A stretch of 23,559 nt of DNA from a virus. Where the stretch lies: positions 1-23,559 of IMG/VR virus record IMGVR_UViG_3300036832_000898. One strand, given 5' to 3'. A program made the translations under genes and the position numbers. Under the pieces are notes generated by a model. It had not been told where the DNA came from. It did not search any database and saw nothing but the letters and a program-made list of their open reading frames with translations. Positions 6,302-16,600 of this stretch are shown here, one piece after another; the stretch's first letter is position 1, and each line of letters begins with the position of its first letter.

Positions 6302-9186
6302 ACATCATGAAATGGCTTTGTGCTGGGTTCGTTCCCGTACTGTTCGTAGCTGTTACAGCTTTTACAGTCGGGGCTCAGGCGCAGACCGCGTCGAACAATC
6401 CGTCGACGGCGAAGATGGGCATCGATCACTCGAGCGATCCGGAGCCGGTGTTTGTGCAGGACGCTTCCAAGATTTGGGCGCAGATGGGTTCGGTCAACAA
6501 GACGACGCATGCCTTCACCCCGGTCGGCGGCGCGGCCGGCGGCGGCGGCGGCGGCGGATTGTCGGAAGGGCCATGGGGCTCGCCGCCGCCTGGTTACGCA
6601 ACCTACATCGGCATTCTGGCCGACCCATCTGGCAATATGATCGGCCCGAAAGGCTCGATCTGGGGCACCCCGCCAAACGGCGGCGTGGTGCTCGATGTCA
6701 ACGCCAATGTGCTCAACGTTGCGCATATCATTTGCGATTCCGGCTGTAGCAGCGGCACAGGCGGCTCGGGCTCGAACGCTTCGGTCGGCGCGATCCCGGG
6801 CACGGCGCCGGCCTCAGCGACCTATATGGGCATGCTGGTCAATGGCGGCGGCATGGTCGGCGTCAGCGGTTCGCCTTGGGGCACCGCTCCGACCGGGCTT
6901 AATGTCTTGGGCGTCAACGCCCAGATCTTAGGAACGCTGCCCGGATTTGCCACGCCGCCGTCGTTCAACTGTGCTTCCGGCTGCACCAGCGGCGGCGGTC
7001 CGGTGACCGCGGCCAACAATTCCTATGCCGATGGCGCGCTGGTCACCATGGGGACCAAGGCCGACCCGGCCTGGACGACCGGAGCTGGCTCGGAAATCGC
7101 GATCTTAAAGACGATCGCCAGCTCAGTTGCGGCGCTGCCGCCCAATGCGTCGACCGCCTCCAATCAAACTAGCGGCAGCCAGAAAACCCAGATTGTCGAT
7201 AGCGGCGGCACGGTGATCGGTTCGACTAGCGGTGGCTTTAATGTCAATTGCATCGCTGGCTGCTCGGGCGGTTCTGGAGGCTCGAATGCGTCGGTTGGCG
7301 TGGTCTCGCCGCCTGCCCCGGCGCCGACATCGGCCACTCTTAACGGCATGGCGATCTCCGGCGGCAATATGGTCGCCGCCTCCGGCTCGGTCTGGGGAAC
7401 CGCCCCGACAACGCTCAGCGTATTTGGCGTCAACGCCAATGTGTTGTCTTCCGTGCTGCCGCCCAATGCGGCGACCGCGTCCGGTCAGCCGGCGCTCAAC
7501 GCCGATGGCGGCGCAAACGCGCACATCATGAATTTCCCGGCCACCCAGCCAATCAGCGCGGCCGCATTGCCGCTGCCGCCCAATGCAGCGACCGCGTCCG
7601 CTCAACCGGCGATCAATGGTGACGGCGGCTCGCAAACCCATGTGATGAATTTCCCGACCACCCAAGCGGTGTCGTTGGCGTCCGCGCCGCTGGCGGCCAA
7701 TGCTGCGACCGCCGCCAATCAGAACTCCACCGCCCCGGGCACGAGCGCCGCGGCGGCGCAGGGCGTGCAGGGCGTCACCGGCGGCGTGCCGTTCCTAACC
7801 AATCCCGGCACGGCGTCGCTCTGGGGCCTCTATGGGCAGGGAGCGGCGACCAGCGGTCAAATCGGCGGGCTCATGCTGGGCGCGGTCACCACCGCCGCGC
7901 CGGGTTACACAACCGGCAATTCGTCGCCCGTGTCGCTCACGGCGGCGGGCGAACTCCGGGTGAACTGCACCACTGGCTGCACTGGCGGCGGCGGAGGCGG
8001 CACTTCTTCGAACTTCGGCTCGACCTATCCCACCGCCGGCACCGCGGCTGGCTTCCAATATTTGGCCACGCCGCCGACTCTGACCAACAACACCATGGTT
8101 GCTGGTCAAGCCGACGTGAACGGCTACCTCAAAGTCGATTGCATCATTGGTTGCGTCAACACCGCCATCGGCGGCACGCCGCAGACCACCAATAGCGCCC
8201 CGATCAGCATTTCCAGCGCCACCACGACGCAAATCATTCCGGCTTTAGCCAGCAATTACACCTATATCACCCAGCTCAACGTGATGGCTGGATCGGCGGG
8301 CGGCCTGACGTTGGAATATGGCACCGGCACGAATTGCGGCACCGGCACGACCGTGCTCACCGGCGCCTATCCGTGGCCGGCCTTTGGCGGCGTGTCGATC
8401 GGCACCGGCTTTGGCCCGACTTTCGGGACGATTCCGATCAATAATGCGGTCTGCATCGTCAGCACCGGCGCGCCCGTGCAGTTAGCCGGGTCGATCAGCT
8501 ACACCCAATCGACGACGCTGATCTCTCCTTGGGGCGGTCCGGGCGGCTCGGGCGGCGGCGGCGGAGGCGGCGGCAGCACAACGATTACCGGGCCGCTCGG
8601 CCCATCGACGCCGCCAGCCTCCGCGGTGGCGATCACCGATACTGGCGCGCCGATCACTGGCCAGACCTTGGGCTCCGGCGGTCAAGGCCTGGTTGGCTGG
8701 CTATCGCAAGTCGTTGCCAATATGGCGCAGGGTGTGTTCACTCCGGGCGGGACAGCGCCGGCTCAAGGCGTCGCTACCGGCGGTCTCGATATCAACGGCT
8801 TGCCGCAGATCCGGGCGATCGCCCCCTGTGATCAGCCCAATAGCTATTTTGATTTCGCGACCGCGGCCGGGACGGGGCAACTGGTCGCCGGCGTGGCCGG
8901 CAAGAAGATCTATCTATGCGCCGGCACGACGATCGTGACTTCAACTGCGGCGCATGTGTCGTTCATCGAAGGTTCGGGCTCGAGCTGCACGACGCCAGTG
9001 TCGGTCTATGGCAATGCGGCGACGGTCGCCGCCACCAGCGGCATGGCGTTCGCCGCCAATGGCGGCGTGCAATTGACGGGAACCCGTCCGGCGGCGACTC
9101 AGACCACAGGCAATGCGCTGTGCGTCCTGTTTGACACCGCCAATTCGCCACAGGTCAATGTCCATGTCGCCTATGTTCAGAAATAG
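6298..9186 (+). CDS. Large Gly-rich repetitive protein with Sec signal peptide (secreted fibre/adhesin-like)
   Basis: The start at 6298 overlaps the previous stop by ATGA and gives a typical signal peptide: MNIMKWLCAG, a hydrophobic core (FVPVLFVAVTAFTV) and a likely cleavage after GAQA near residue 28. The frame also opens upstream, without support. The mature part (about 930 aa) is low-complexity Ala/Gly/Thr/Ser with ordered repeats. Blocks built around PWG or WGT(A/P)P followed by GVNA(N/Q) recur (Trp 93, 122, 194, 366). Five C-x3-C motifs sit just before Gly runs (146/150, 225/229, 318/322, 557/561, 615/619). A tandem 39-residue repeat starts 'PPNAATAS' (Asn 390, 429, 468). Poly-Gly runs separate segments. 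The C-terminal 150 residues look more globular (AGKKIYLCAGTTIV, SSCTTPVSVYGN). This architecture suggests a fibrous surface protein stabilised by small disulfides. No catalytic domain is recognised. Its role as virion fibre or exported protein is unresolved. Confidence 0.75.
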   Translation: MNIMKWLCAGFVPVLFVAVTAFTVGAQAQTASNNPSTAKMGIDHSSDPEPVFVQDASKIWAQMGSVNKTTHAFTPVGGAAGGGGGGGLSEGPWGSPPPGYATYIGILADPSGNMIGPKGSIWGTPPNGGVVLDVNANVLNVAHIICDSGCSSGTGGSGSNASVGAIPGTAPASATYMGMLVNGGGMVGVSGSPWGTAPTGLNVLGVNAQILGTLPGFATPPSFNCASGCTSGGGPVTAANNSYADGALVTMGTKADPAWTTGAGSEIAILKTIASSVAALPPNASTASNQTSGSQKTQIVDSGGTVIGSTSGGFNVNCIAGCSGGSGGSNASVGVVSPPAPAPTSATLNGMAISGGNMVAASGSVWGTAPTTLSVFGVNANVLSSVLPPNAATASGQPALNADGGANAHIMNFPATQPISAAALPLPPNAATASAQPAINGDGGSQTHVMNFPTTQAVSLASAPLAANAATAANQNSTAPGTSAAAAQGVQGVTGGVPFLTNPGTASLWGLYGQGAATSGQIGGLMLGAVTTAAPGYTTGNSSPVSLTAAGELRVNCTTGCTGGGGGGTSSNFGSTYPTAGTAAGFQYLATPPTLTNNTMVAGQADVNGYLKVDCIIGCVNTAIGGTPQTTNSAPISISSATTTQIIPALASNYTYITQLNVMAGSAGGLTLEYGTGTNCGTGTTVLTGAYPWPAFGGVSIGTGFGPTFGTIPINNAVCIVSTGAPVQLAGSISYTQSTTLISPWGGPGGSGGGGGGGGSTTITGPLGPSTPPASAVAITDTGAPITGQTLGSGGQGLVGWLSQVVANMAQGVFTPGGTAPAQGVATGGLDINGLPQIRAIAPCDQPNSYFDFATAAGTGQLVAGVAGKKIYLCAGTTIVTSTAAHVSFIEGSGSSCTTPVSVYGNAATVAATSGMAFAANGGVQLTGTRPAATQTTGNALCVLFDTANSPQVNVHVAYVQK
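6574..7440 (+). repeat. Degenerate protein-level repeat, WGT(A/P)P...GVNAN blocks
   Basis: Four related segments occur within the 6298 gene. Three carry 'TYMG/TLNG..(V/I).GG.MV...GS.WGTAP...v.GVNA' with Trp codons at 6661, 6877 and 7393; an abbreviated one has Trp at 6574. They are 72 and 172 codons apart, with C-x3-C/poly-Gly units between. They look like diverged copies of one beta-strand module. Confidence 0.6.
7453..7728 (+). repeat. Tandem 117-bp (39-codon) repeat, two full units plus a partial third
   Basis: Units begin at 7453, 7570 and 7687 with an exact 117-bp period. Each opens with codons for (L/A)(P/A)NAATA. The first two also share Q-P-A-(L/I)-N-x-D-G-G...H-(I/V)-M-N-F-P-x-T-Q. 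The third keeps only the head of the unit. A related lone head (LPPNASTASNQ) lies near 7135-7167. The repeat is part of the coding region and may vary in number between relatives. Confidence 0.8.
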
Positions 9187-10603
9187 CGCGCTGGCGCTCG
9201 CCGTCCTGATCGGCCTGGCTGGCGGCCCGATCAGCGTTGCGGCTCAGGAGGAAATCATTGGCGGCGGCGTCTACCGGCCGCCCAATCCACCGACTGGCCT
9301 CACTGCGCCAATCATGGCGACGTTTGTGCTGCCTGGATCGGGAACCAACCTCCAGTATGGCGGGCAAATCGGGAGTTGGGTAAGCGGTCAACTGTCCGCA
9401 ACGGCGACGAATCGCCTTATACCGATTCCCATCGCCGGAACGATCTATGGGCTCTACAGCAATCTGGGATTAGTGAATTCCGCGGCGACGATCACCGATG
9501 TGATCAATGGAAACGCCGGGACAGTCACCTGCGCTTATACGCCGACCACTGCGCCCTTTTCCTGCAACGATGCGACTCATTCCGACGCGGTCAATGTCGG
9601 CGATACCTTTGAATGGAAATGGGACCCGCATGGCGTTGCCTGGCTGCAAAATGTCACCTCTTCGGTGTCTTTTCTGTTGACCAGCACGAGCCCACAGCAG
9701 GGCGCGCTACTGATGGGCGTGTGGCCGGGCGTTGGCGCTCAGGCGGCTAATTATCTCGCGCCGGGCGGCGGCGCGACCGGCAACGCCACGGAAATAACGA
9801 TCTCCGCCATTTTGCCGGAAGCGATTACTGTTACGGGCTTGTTCGCCTTGACCAACGCAGCCGAGAACGCCACCGACGCGCATGTCTTTACCGTGTGCAA
9901 AAATGGCTCATCGACTTGTTCGGCAAGTCCGTCGTCTGGCATGTTTTGCACGCCGGGCCTCAGCGCATCCGGCGGTTGCTGCACCGATACGACGGGCTCG
10001 GCTCACCACATCGGCGGCGGCTCCGGTCCAGCCTGCACTTTGGCCAGTTCGGTCAGTTTCGCGGCCGGCGACACCGTTTCGGTTCTGATGTCTTGTGCGG
10101 GAGGAACCGACTGCGCCACGGTCAATCCTGGAATTGGCTTAGCCTATACGCCCGGCGTGCCTAACCAAGCCGTTCTAACTGCGCAAGCGACCGTCGCCCT
10201 GTCCAGCTGGTTTGCCGGCTTTAATGGACTCATCGTCAGCGGCCAGTTTAACTATAACATAATCCCAGCGCTTGGCAGTAAGTCAATCATTTTCGCCAAT
10301 TTGATCGCCTGCACCAGCGTGGCCCCGGGCGGAACGGCGGCGCGCATCATCACATCGCAGAGCTCGACCGCTGCAAACACGGCGCCGACCAATGTGTCAG
10401 GCGGGACGGTTGCGACCATTACCGGCAGTCCTGCCTGTCCGGGCAGCAATGGGCTCTCTCTGTTCGGCGCGCAAGACACCAACTCCGGCCATGCATGGAC
10501 TGCGGTCTCTGGCGGTCTGGTCGACAATGCCTGGACTTTGACCGGCTCGCCGGTCACCGGCAATGCGAACTGGAAAACGGCAATCACGGCGAAAATTCAA
10601 TGA
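9173..10603 (+). CDS. Cys-containing beta-rich protein with Sec signal peptide, unknown function
   Basis: Three in-frame ATGs fall inside the end of the previous gene (9158, 9164, 9173). The last gives the cleanest signal peptide: MFRNSALALAVLIGLAGGPI, with cleavage likely after SVAA, before QEE. The others only add MSMSP. None has a strong ribosome site, so the start is uncertain by 15 nt. The mature protein (about 450 aa) is Ala/Gly/Thr-rich and predicted all-beta, with many short strands (SGQLSATATNRLIPIPIAGT, VSVLMSCAGG). It has unusually many Cys for a phage structural protein, including a cluster FCTPG...GGCCTDTTG (about 10-nt positions 9945-9990). It ends with NANWKTAITAKIQ. Two halves look weakly similar ('gDTfewkw', 'GDTVSVLMS'), hinting at a duplicated domain. 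It overlaps the next gene by ATGA. I do not recognise a family; a secreted, disulfide-bonded fibre or receptor-binding subunit is inference. Confidence 0.7.
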   Translation: MFRNSALALAVLIGLAGGPISVAAQEEIIGGGVYRPPNPPTGLTAPIMATFVLPGSGTNLQYGGQIGSWVSGQLSATATNRLIPIPIAGTIYGLYSNLGLVNSAATITDVINGNAGTVTCAYTPTTAPFSCNDATHSDAVNVGDTFEWKWDPHGVAWLQNVTSSVSFLLTSTSPQQGALLMGVWPGVGAQAANYLAPGGGATGNATEITISAILPEAITVTGLFALTNAAENATDAHVFTVCKNGSSTCSASPSSGMFCTPGLSASGGCCTDTTGSAHHIGGGSGPACTLASSVSFAAGDTVSVLMSCAGGTDCATVNPGIGLAYTPGVPNQAVLTAQATVALSSWFAGFNGLIVSGQFNYNIIPALGSKSIIFANLIACTSVAPGGTAARIITSQSSTAANTAPTNVSGGTVATITGSPACPGSNGLSLFGAQDTNSGHAWTAVSGGLVDNAWTLTGSPVTGNANWKTAITAKIQ

Positions 10604-13600
10604 AGCCTTTTCTCGTTTGGGTCTCTGTGATTGCGGCGGCCGTCTGGTCGGCCAACGGATATGCCTACCTGCAGCGCGGCGGCTCGACCGGCGGCGGAGG
10701 GGGGCCGGTGGCGACGGCCTATTATGTCGACAATTCGGCTGGCGCCGACACCAACCCGGGCACCCAGGCGCTGCCATGGAAGACGCTGACGAAAGTCAAC
10801 GCCGGACGATACAACCCGGGCGATAGCATCAATTTTCAAGGCGGCCAGACCTTCACCTTGGCGACCGCAGTGGCGTGCGGCGCGGGTGCGCAGGCGACGA
10901 CCGTCGATCTTTGTTTCAATGCGTCGAACCTATCCGGGACGGCGACCACGCCGGTGGTCATCCAAAGCTATGGGGCCGGTCAGGCAACCATTCAGGCGAC
11001 CGGCAATAGCGCCGCTTTCATGGCCTATAATATCGGCGGTTTCACTCTGCAAAATCTGGTCTTCGCCGGCAGCGGCGCGACCACGCCCATGGCAGCCAAC
11101 GCCTGGGGCGGCGTGCTGATTGAGAATGATCTTAGCGGCAATGTGCGGCTCGACGGGGTCACGGTCAGCCATCTCAGTGTGCATGGTTTCGCCAATGACG
11201 GCTTGAGCCTTCAGGGACTCGCGGGCAGCTCAGGCTATCTAAATCTGAACATCTCTTACATCACCGCCTACAACAACACCGGCGGCACGGACGGCAATGG
11301 CGGCGCTGGCATCGATCTGCAGGCCGCGCCGAATCGCGGCAATGGCGCGACCAATGCGGCCTATCAGAGTGTCACGATCGATCATTGCTATGCGCATGAC
11401 AATTCTGGCTTCGGCACGGCGGCATGGACCGGCGAAGGCATCCATTTAAGCAATGTCAATGGCGGCGTCGTCCAATATAGCCTTGCGGCAAATAATGGGG
11501 CCAGCGGCGCGGATGGCTTTGGCATTGATGTCGCCGACTCCAACAGTGTGACCATTCAATACAGTGAATCATATGGACAAGTCACCAACAATAGTTTTGA
11601 CGGCGGCGGCTTCAATTTCGACGGCGGCGTCAGCAACTCAACCATGCAATACAATTATTCTCACGACAACAACGGGCCAGGCTTTCATCTTTATAGTTTC
11701 AATGACGGGACGATTACCGGCTCGTCAGGCAATATCGTCCGCTACAATATTAGCCAGAACGATGCGAACAAGGCGTCCATTGGTTATGGCGGGATTACGC
11801 TCAATTCGAGCGCCAACCTGACCGGCGCACAGGTCTATGGCAACGATATCTATGCGTCTAACACCACATCGTTGGGAGCAATCGGCGTCACCGGTCCAAG
11901 CGCCAGCACGATCGGGGCCAATATCTCAAACAACATCCTTTATGCGCTGAGCGGCGTGACGCTGGTGTCGAGTAAGGGCGCAGATGCGACGCCTGCTAGC
12001 GTTGTGTTCACCGGCAATGACTATTACACGCCTGGTTCGTTCAGCATCAAATGGGGCGCCAACGCCGGCACGTCTTATGCGAGCCTATCGGCCTGGCAGG
12101 GCGCTGGTCAGGAGAAAGTGTCAGGCAGTCCGGTCGGAACCACCGGCAACCCGAACCTAACCAATCCTGGCGGCGGCACAACCGCCAACGCCACGCCTGG
12201 ACCGCCATCGTCGCAGGCTTCGGCTTATAAAATCACCAGCGGATCAGCGGCGAGCAACGCTGGCGTGGCGATCACTTCGCCCGGTCTCAATGACTTTTTC
12301 GGCTTAGCTTTGGGCGCCCCGCCGTTGAATATCGGCGCAGATGACACGCCAGTCGGCGGAGGCGGTGGTGGCCCGGGTTCGGCGCCGGTCAATGTCGCGC
12401 TGCCGGAGATCCAGGGCCTGGATGTCGTGTCGAGCCTGCCGCTCACCATCAAGCCCGGGTCATGGACCGGTTCGCCAACGCCGACTCTGACCTATTCCTG
12501 GCACATGATCGGCGGCCCGCAATTGAGCACCGCATCGAGTTATGGGCCGCTCACCTCCGCACAGATCGGGCAGAGGCTGCAGGTCGACGAGACGGCGACC
12601 AACGCCAGCGGCAGCGCCACGGCGATCAGCGATTTTATCGGACCGGTGGAGGCTTCTTACCCGCCAGCGCCGTTTGTCGGCGCGACCGATAACGCCGGCC
12701 ACAGCCTGGCTCCAACGGCCTTACCGGTTTTTCCGGCGCACTTTTTACAGAACGGGCACGCGATCTGGCCTGGTTGTCCTCCGCCGCCAGTCGCGCCGAC
12801 CAGCACGGCGGCGAATGTCTGGTGGTTCGACCCGGATAATGGACAGACCCAGACGGCTGGGGCGACTGGCCATGTCGCCAGTCCGTTTAAGGACGTGACC
12901 GCGATCTTTGGCACGGTGACCGGCTATCCGTCCGGCGGCCTGTTCCCCGGCACCATCAAGCCGGGCGACGCGGTCTATATAAAACCAAAGGCGGATGGCA
13001 GTTCGCTCGGGACTTTGACTTTAAATGGCGACTATTCGACCAGCACCGGCACGACGACCGGGACCACCCAATTTACCTGGATCATGGCCGATCCGGCCGC
13101 GGCCAAGAAGCCGGTCCTGAACCAGCTTTCGATCGCTGGATCGGCCGGCTTTTTGTTTAAGGGCTTGGGGTTTGAATGGAATGCCCTGCAACCCGGCGCA
13201 TCTCAGAACGCGAACACGATCCTGGTGCAGGGCACGCAAAGTGCGCCGACGCATGACATCATCCTTGAAGACAATGGCGTCACTGGCTGGATTGGCCATT
13301 CGAGCGACGATTGGAGAGCAGGCTATCCGAAGACCGGCGGCCATTCCGACGGCACGATCTTCACCGCCAGCCCTTATGATAAGACCCACCAAGATCCGCC
13401 GCAGGTGTCGGTGTCTGCTTCGGCCAATTCAACTCAGCTTTTCTTACAAAATACTCTGTTTACCGATACGTCTTATTATTTCGTTACGGCCCCTGGATAC
13501 GGCTATCAAGACGGGCCCAGCACCGGCATCCCGAATGGCACGGTGATTAAGAATTATCAGGGCAATGCCGCCTATGTGCCGAAAGGCAATGTGTCGAGCT

Positions 13601-16600
13601 CCTCCGCTTTGCCGGCGGAGGTCGATAACAACGCCTATTTCGCCACCGACACCAAGCATATGTGGGTTGGGGTGAGCGGCGCTTGGGCAGATAAGGGCTT
13701 GGCCTATATGACGATCGGAACCTGCGATCCGAGCGGTGCGGCCAATGCCTTCAACGGCCAAAGTGACGCCCAAAATGGTTGCCCGAGCACGCTGACCGGA
13801 AACGGCACGCCGTTTGTTGGCTGCGATCCGAAAGTCACCAGCTATGGCCCATCGCCGGCTTGCGCGACCTCAAACCCGCCAGTGTGGAACGGCGCGACCC
13901 GGGCCATATCGGCAGAAAATATCCGTCTTTATCCGGCTATGAACATTGCGCCGGCGGGCTACTGGAACGGCGTCGATTGGGCGAACCAGATTTACGGCAT
14001 TCACGTCGCTGGAGTCGCAGGGCCCAATAATCTCGACCCCACCTATGGCAACGATGTGATTGGCAATTCATGTGTCTCGCTCAAAAACAATACGATTAAA
14101 GCCACGCAAATTGGAATTATGGTCGAGCTTATGGCAAACGTCGTTCTTTACAATAATAAGGTAAGATACAAGTCACAGGACGCAATGCAGATATTTACGA
14201 TGCATCGCATCATCATTGCTAATAATCTGATATCTGATGGAGCCTATCTACTGCAGCATCCTGATCTTATGCAATTTGCGCAGCATGGCGGCCCCAGTTC
14301 GGGCCTGGGATCGCATTACTATAATCATGCAGTAATCAACAACGAATTCTATAGTTATCTTGATCCGGATAACCCGTTTCCAATTGGCGCGCAGGGACCT
14401 GTTCAGACCGATGGGGTGTGGGATGGCGATTATCTCTGCTGCAATATTATATTCAACTCCAACTATCCCCCCGGCATAAACAGCGGAGGCGGGTTGAACG
14501 TCCTTGTGCATAATGACGCGTTCCATGATGATGATGGGTTTGGGGGTCAAGGCCGTATCTATGTTAACCAACAGCATAAATTTAATGAGACCAGCACTAG
14601 TCCCGGAGGAGCGCAGCCGCCCAATTCCGTCATGGAGAATAATGTCGCGAATGGCATTTATCGCGTCACAACAAGCCTCAATAGTGCAACGGGCACGACA
14701 TGCTCCGGCGACGGCAACACGGTCGGCGGCAACATATCGCTTCCGACTTTTAGTCCTACAGCCACGCCCGTCACCTTTAGCCCATGGAATCAATATTTCT
14801 GCGGCGACCCCTATCTTTTTGGTTCGACTGGCACTGGTACAGGAAAGGTCGGCAACGTGACGACCAGCGGCCCCTTTAATGACGTGGCGATTTGGAGCGG
14901 GGACGACTGGCGAACGGTTACTGGCGTAACGTCGCCGGTCACCGCTTATAATCCCGTGGTTCTGCCCGGATTTCCCTTTCCGAGCGGCCGGGTCAGCTGC
15001 GTGCAGAACGAATTTAAAATGACGAATTGTGCGGCGGGAGTGCCGATGCTGAACATGCGGCCGAACCCATCGTTTACCGGCGCGTCATCATCGCCGAGCA
15101 GCTATGCTGGCTTTGCCAAGAATGGCTCCGGTTCTGGCTCGGCTTGCAATCTGCCAACCGGCGGCGCAGTCGGCGATAAATGGATGGTCCCGTTAAGCAC
15201 CTCCGGCAATGCTGGCATAACCCAATGCTCGCCGGTGGGCTCCTATCCGGCTGGCGTCTATACCAAAATCAATACTGGCACGGGATCGGCCTCATGGAGT
15301 TTTGCCCCGTTTAACCCATCGCTGATCGGTAACGGCAAAACGCTTGGGGCTCAGGCGCCGCCGGCCGATCACGGCCGTAAACCGTGGGCGAATCCGCCGG
15401 CCGCCGGCGCCTATGAAGGCGGGACGGGCGGCGGAGGCGGAGGGACGACCCCGACGCATTATTGGTATGCGGCCACCGCGCCAGAATGCAACCCGAGCTG
15501 CACCGCCTATCCCAGCGGCGCTGGCTACATCAATGTCTATGACATCGACAATGGTTTCACCAGAGTCAAAACCATCACCCTGCCGACGACGGTTAAGGGA
15601 ATTCGTGGGCTATTCGCCGACTCGACCGGCACGCATCTTTATGTGCCCAACTATGGCGTAACGTCCGTCAGCACGAATACAACCAGCGGCCGTCTGTTGA
15701 GCTGGAACCTCACTAACGGCAGCGCTGATTACGATCAGAACTATTCGCTGGCTGCCATCGATAGGGGTTGTATCTCGAGCGATGATTCGACGATCTATGA
15801 GCCCGCAGGGGAGAATGTGCAGACCGGCACCTACGCCAGCGCGTGGTATGTGCTCAACGCGGCGACGGGCGCGCAGACCAGCCCTAACATAATCAACCTG
15901 ACCAGCGGGGCGGTCAGGCCACACAATACGGTTTGCTCGCCAAGCACGATTTTCATGGCCGCGATCGATCTGCATGGCGGCCCATCGGCGACCCATTCAG
16001 TCACCATGTACAACACGTCCTCCCATGCCCAGACCACGGTGGGCCCGTTCACCGCCGGCGACGGCCGGGTGCGGCCCTTCACCGTCGATGTTCCGCATGG
16101 CCTGGTTTACGTGAACCTGGAAGATTGGGTCGGCTTTGCGGTCGGCAACACGTCCGGAACCGTTCTCTACGACTCACAGAAACCGCCCGGTTATACCGAG
16201 CCGGGCACCAGCAACGTCGTCAACTCCCATGGCATTGCGATCACCCCGAACGGCAATGATTTGTATGTGGCCGACCCCAACATGGGGGCCGGCTCAAGCA
16301 CGGCTTGCGGCGTCGAGCATTGGGACGTTTCGGGCGTGCGGAGCGGCTCGGCGCCGGTCTACAAGAGCTTCATTTCGACGCCCTGCGTGTCGAGCGTTCA
16401 GAGCGGCAAGACGCCGGGTTGGCTCTATGCGACCAATGATGGCAAATACATCATCACCGAGACCGGTGAGGTGATCGCCACTCCCGCCGCTCCATCCCCC
16501 AACACCATCGTTTTCACCTTGGCTGATCCGAACCAAGCCGATAGCGCAGCCAGCGGACACATGATCACACGCTACGCAGCCGAGATAGATAGCAGTGGCA

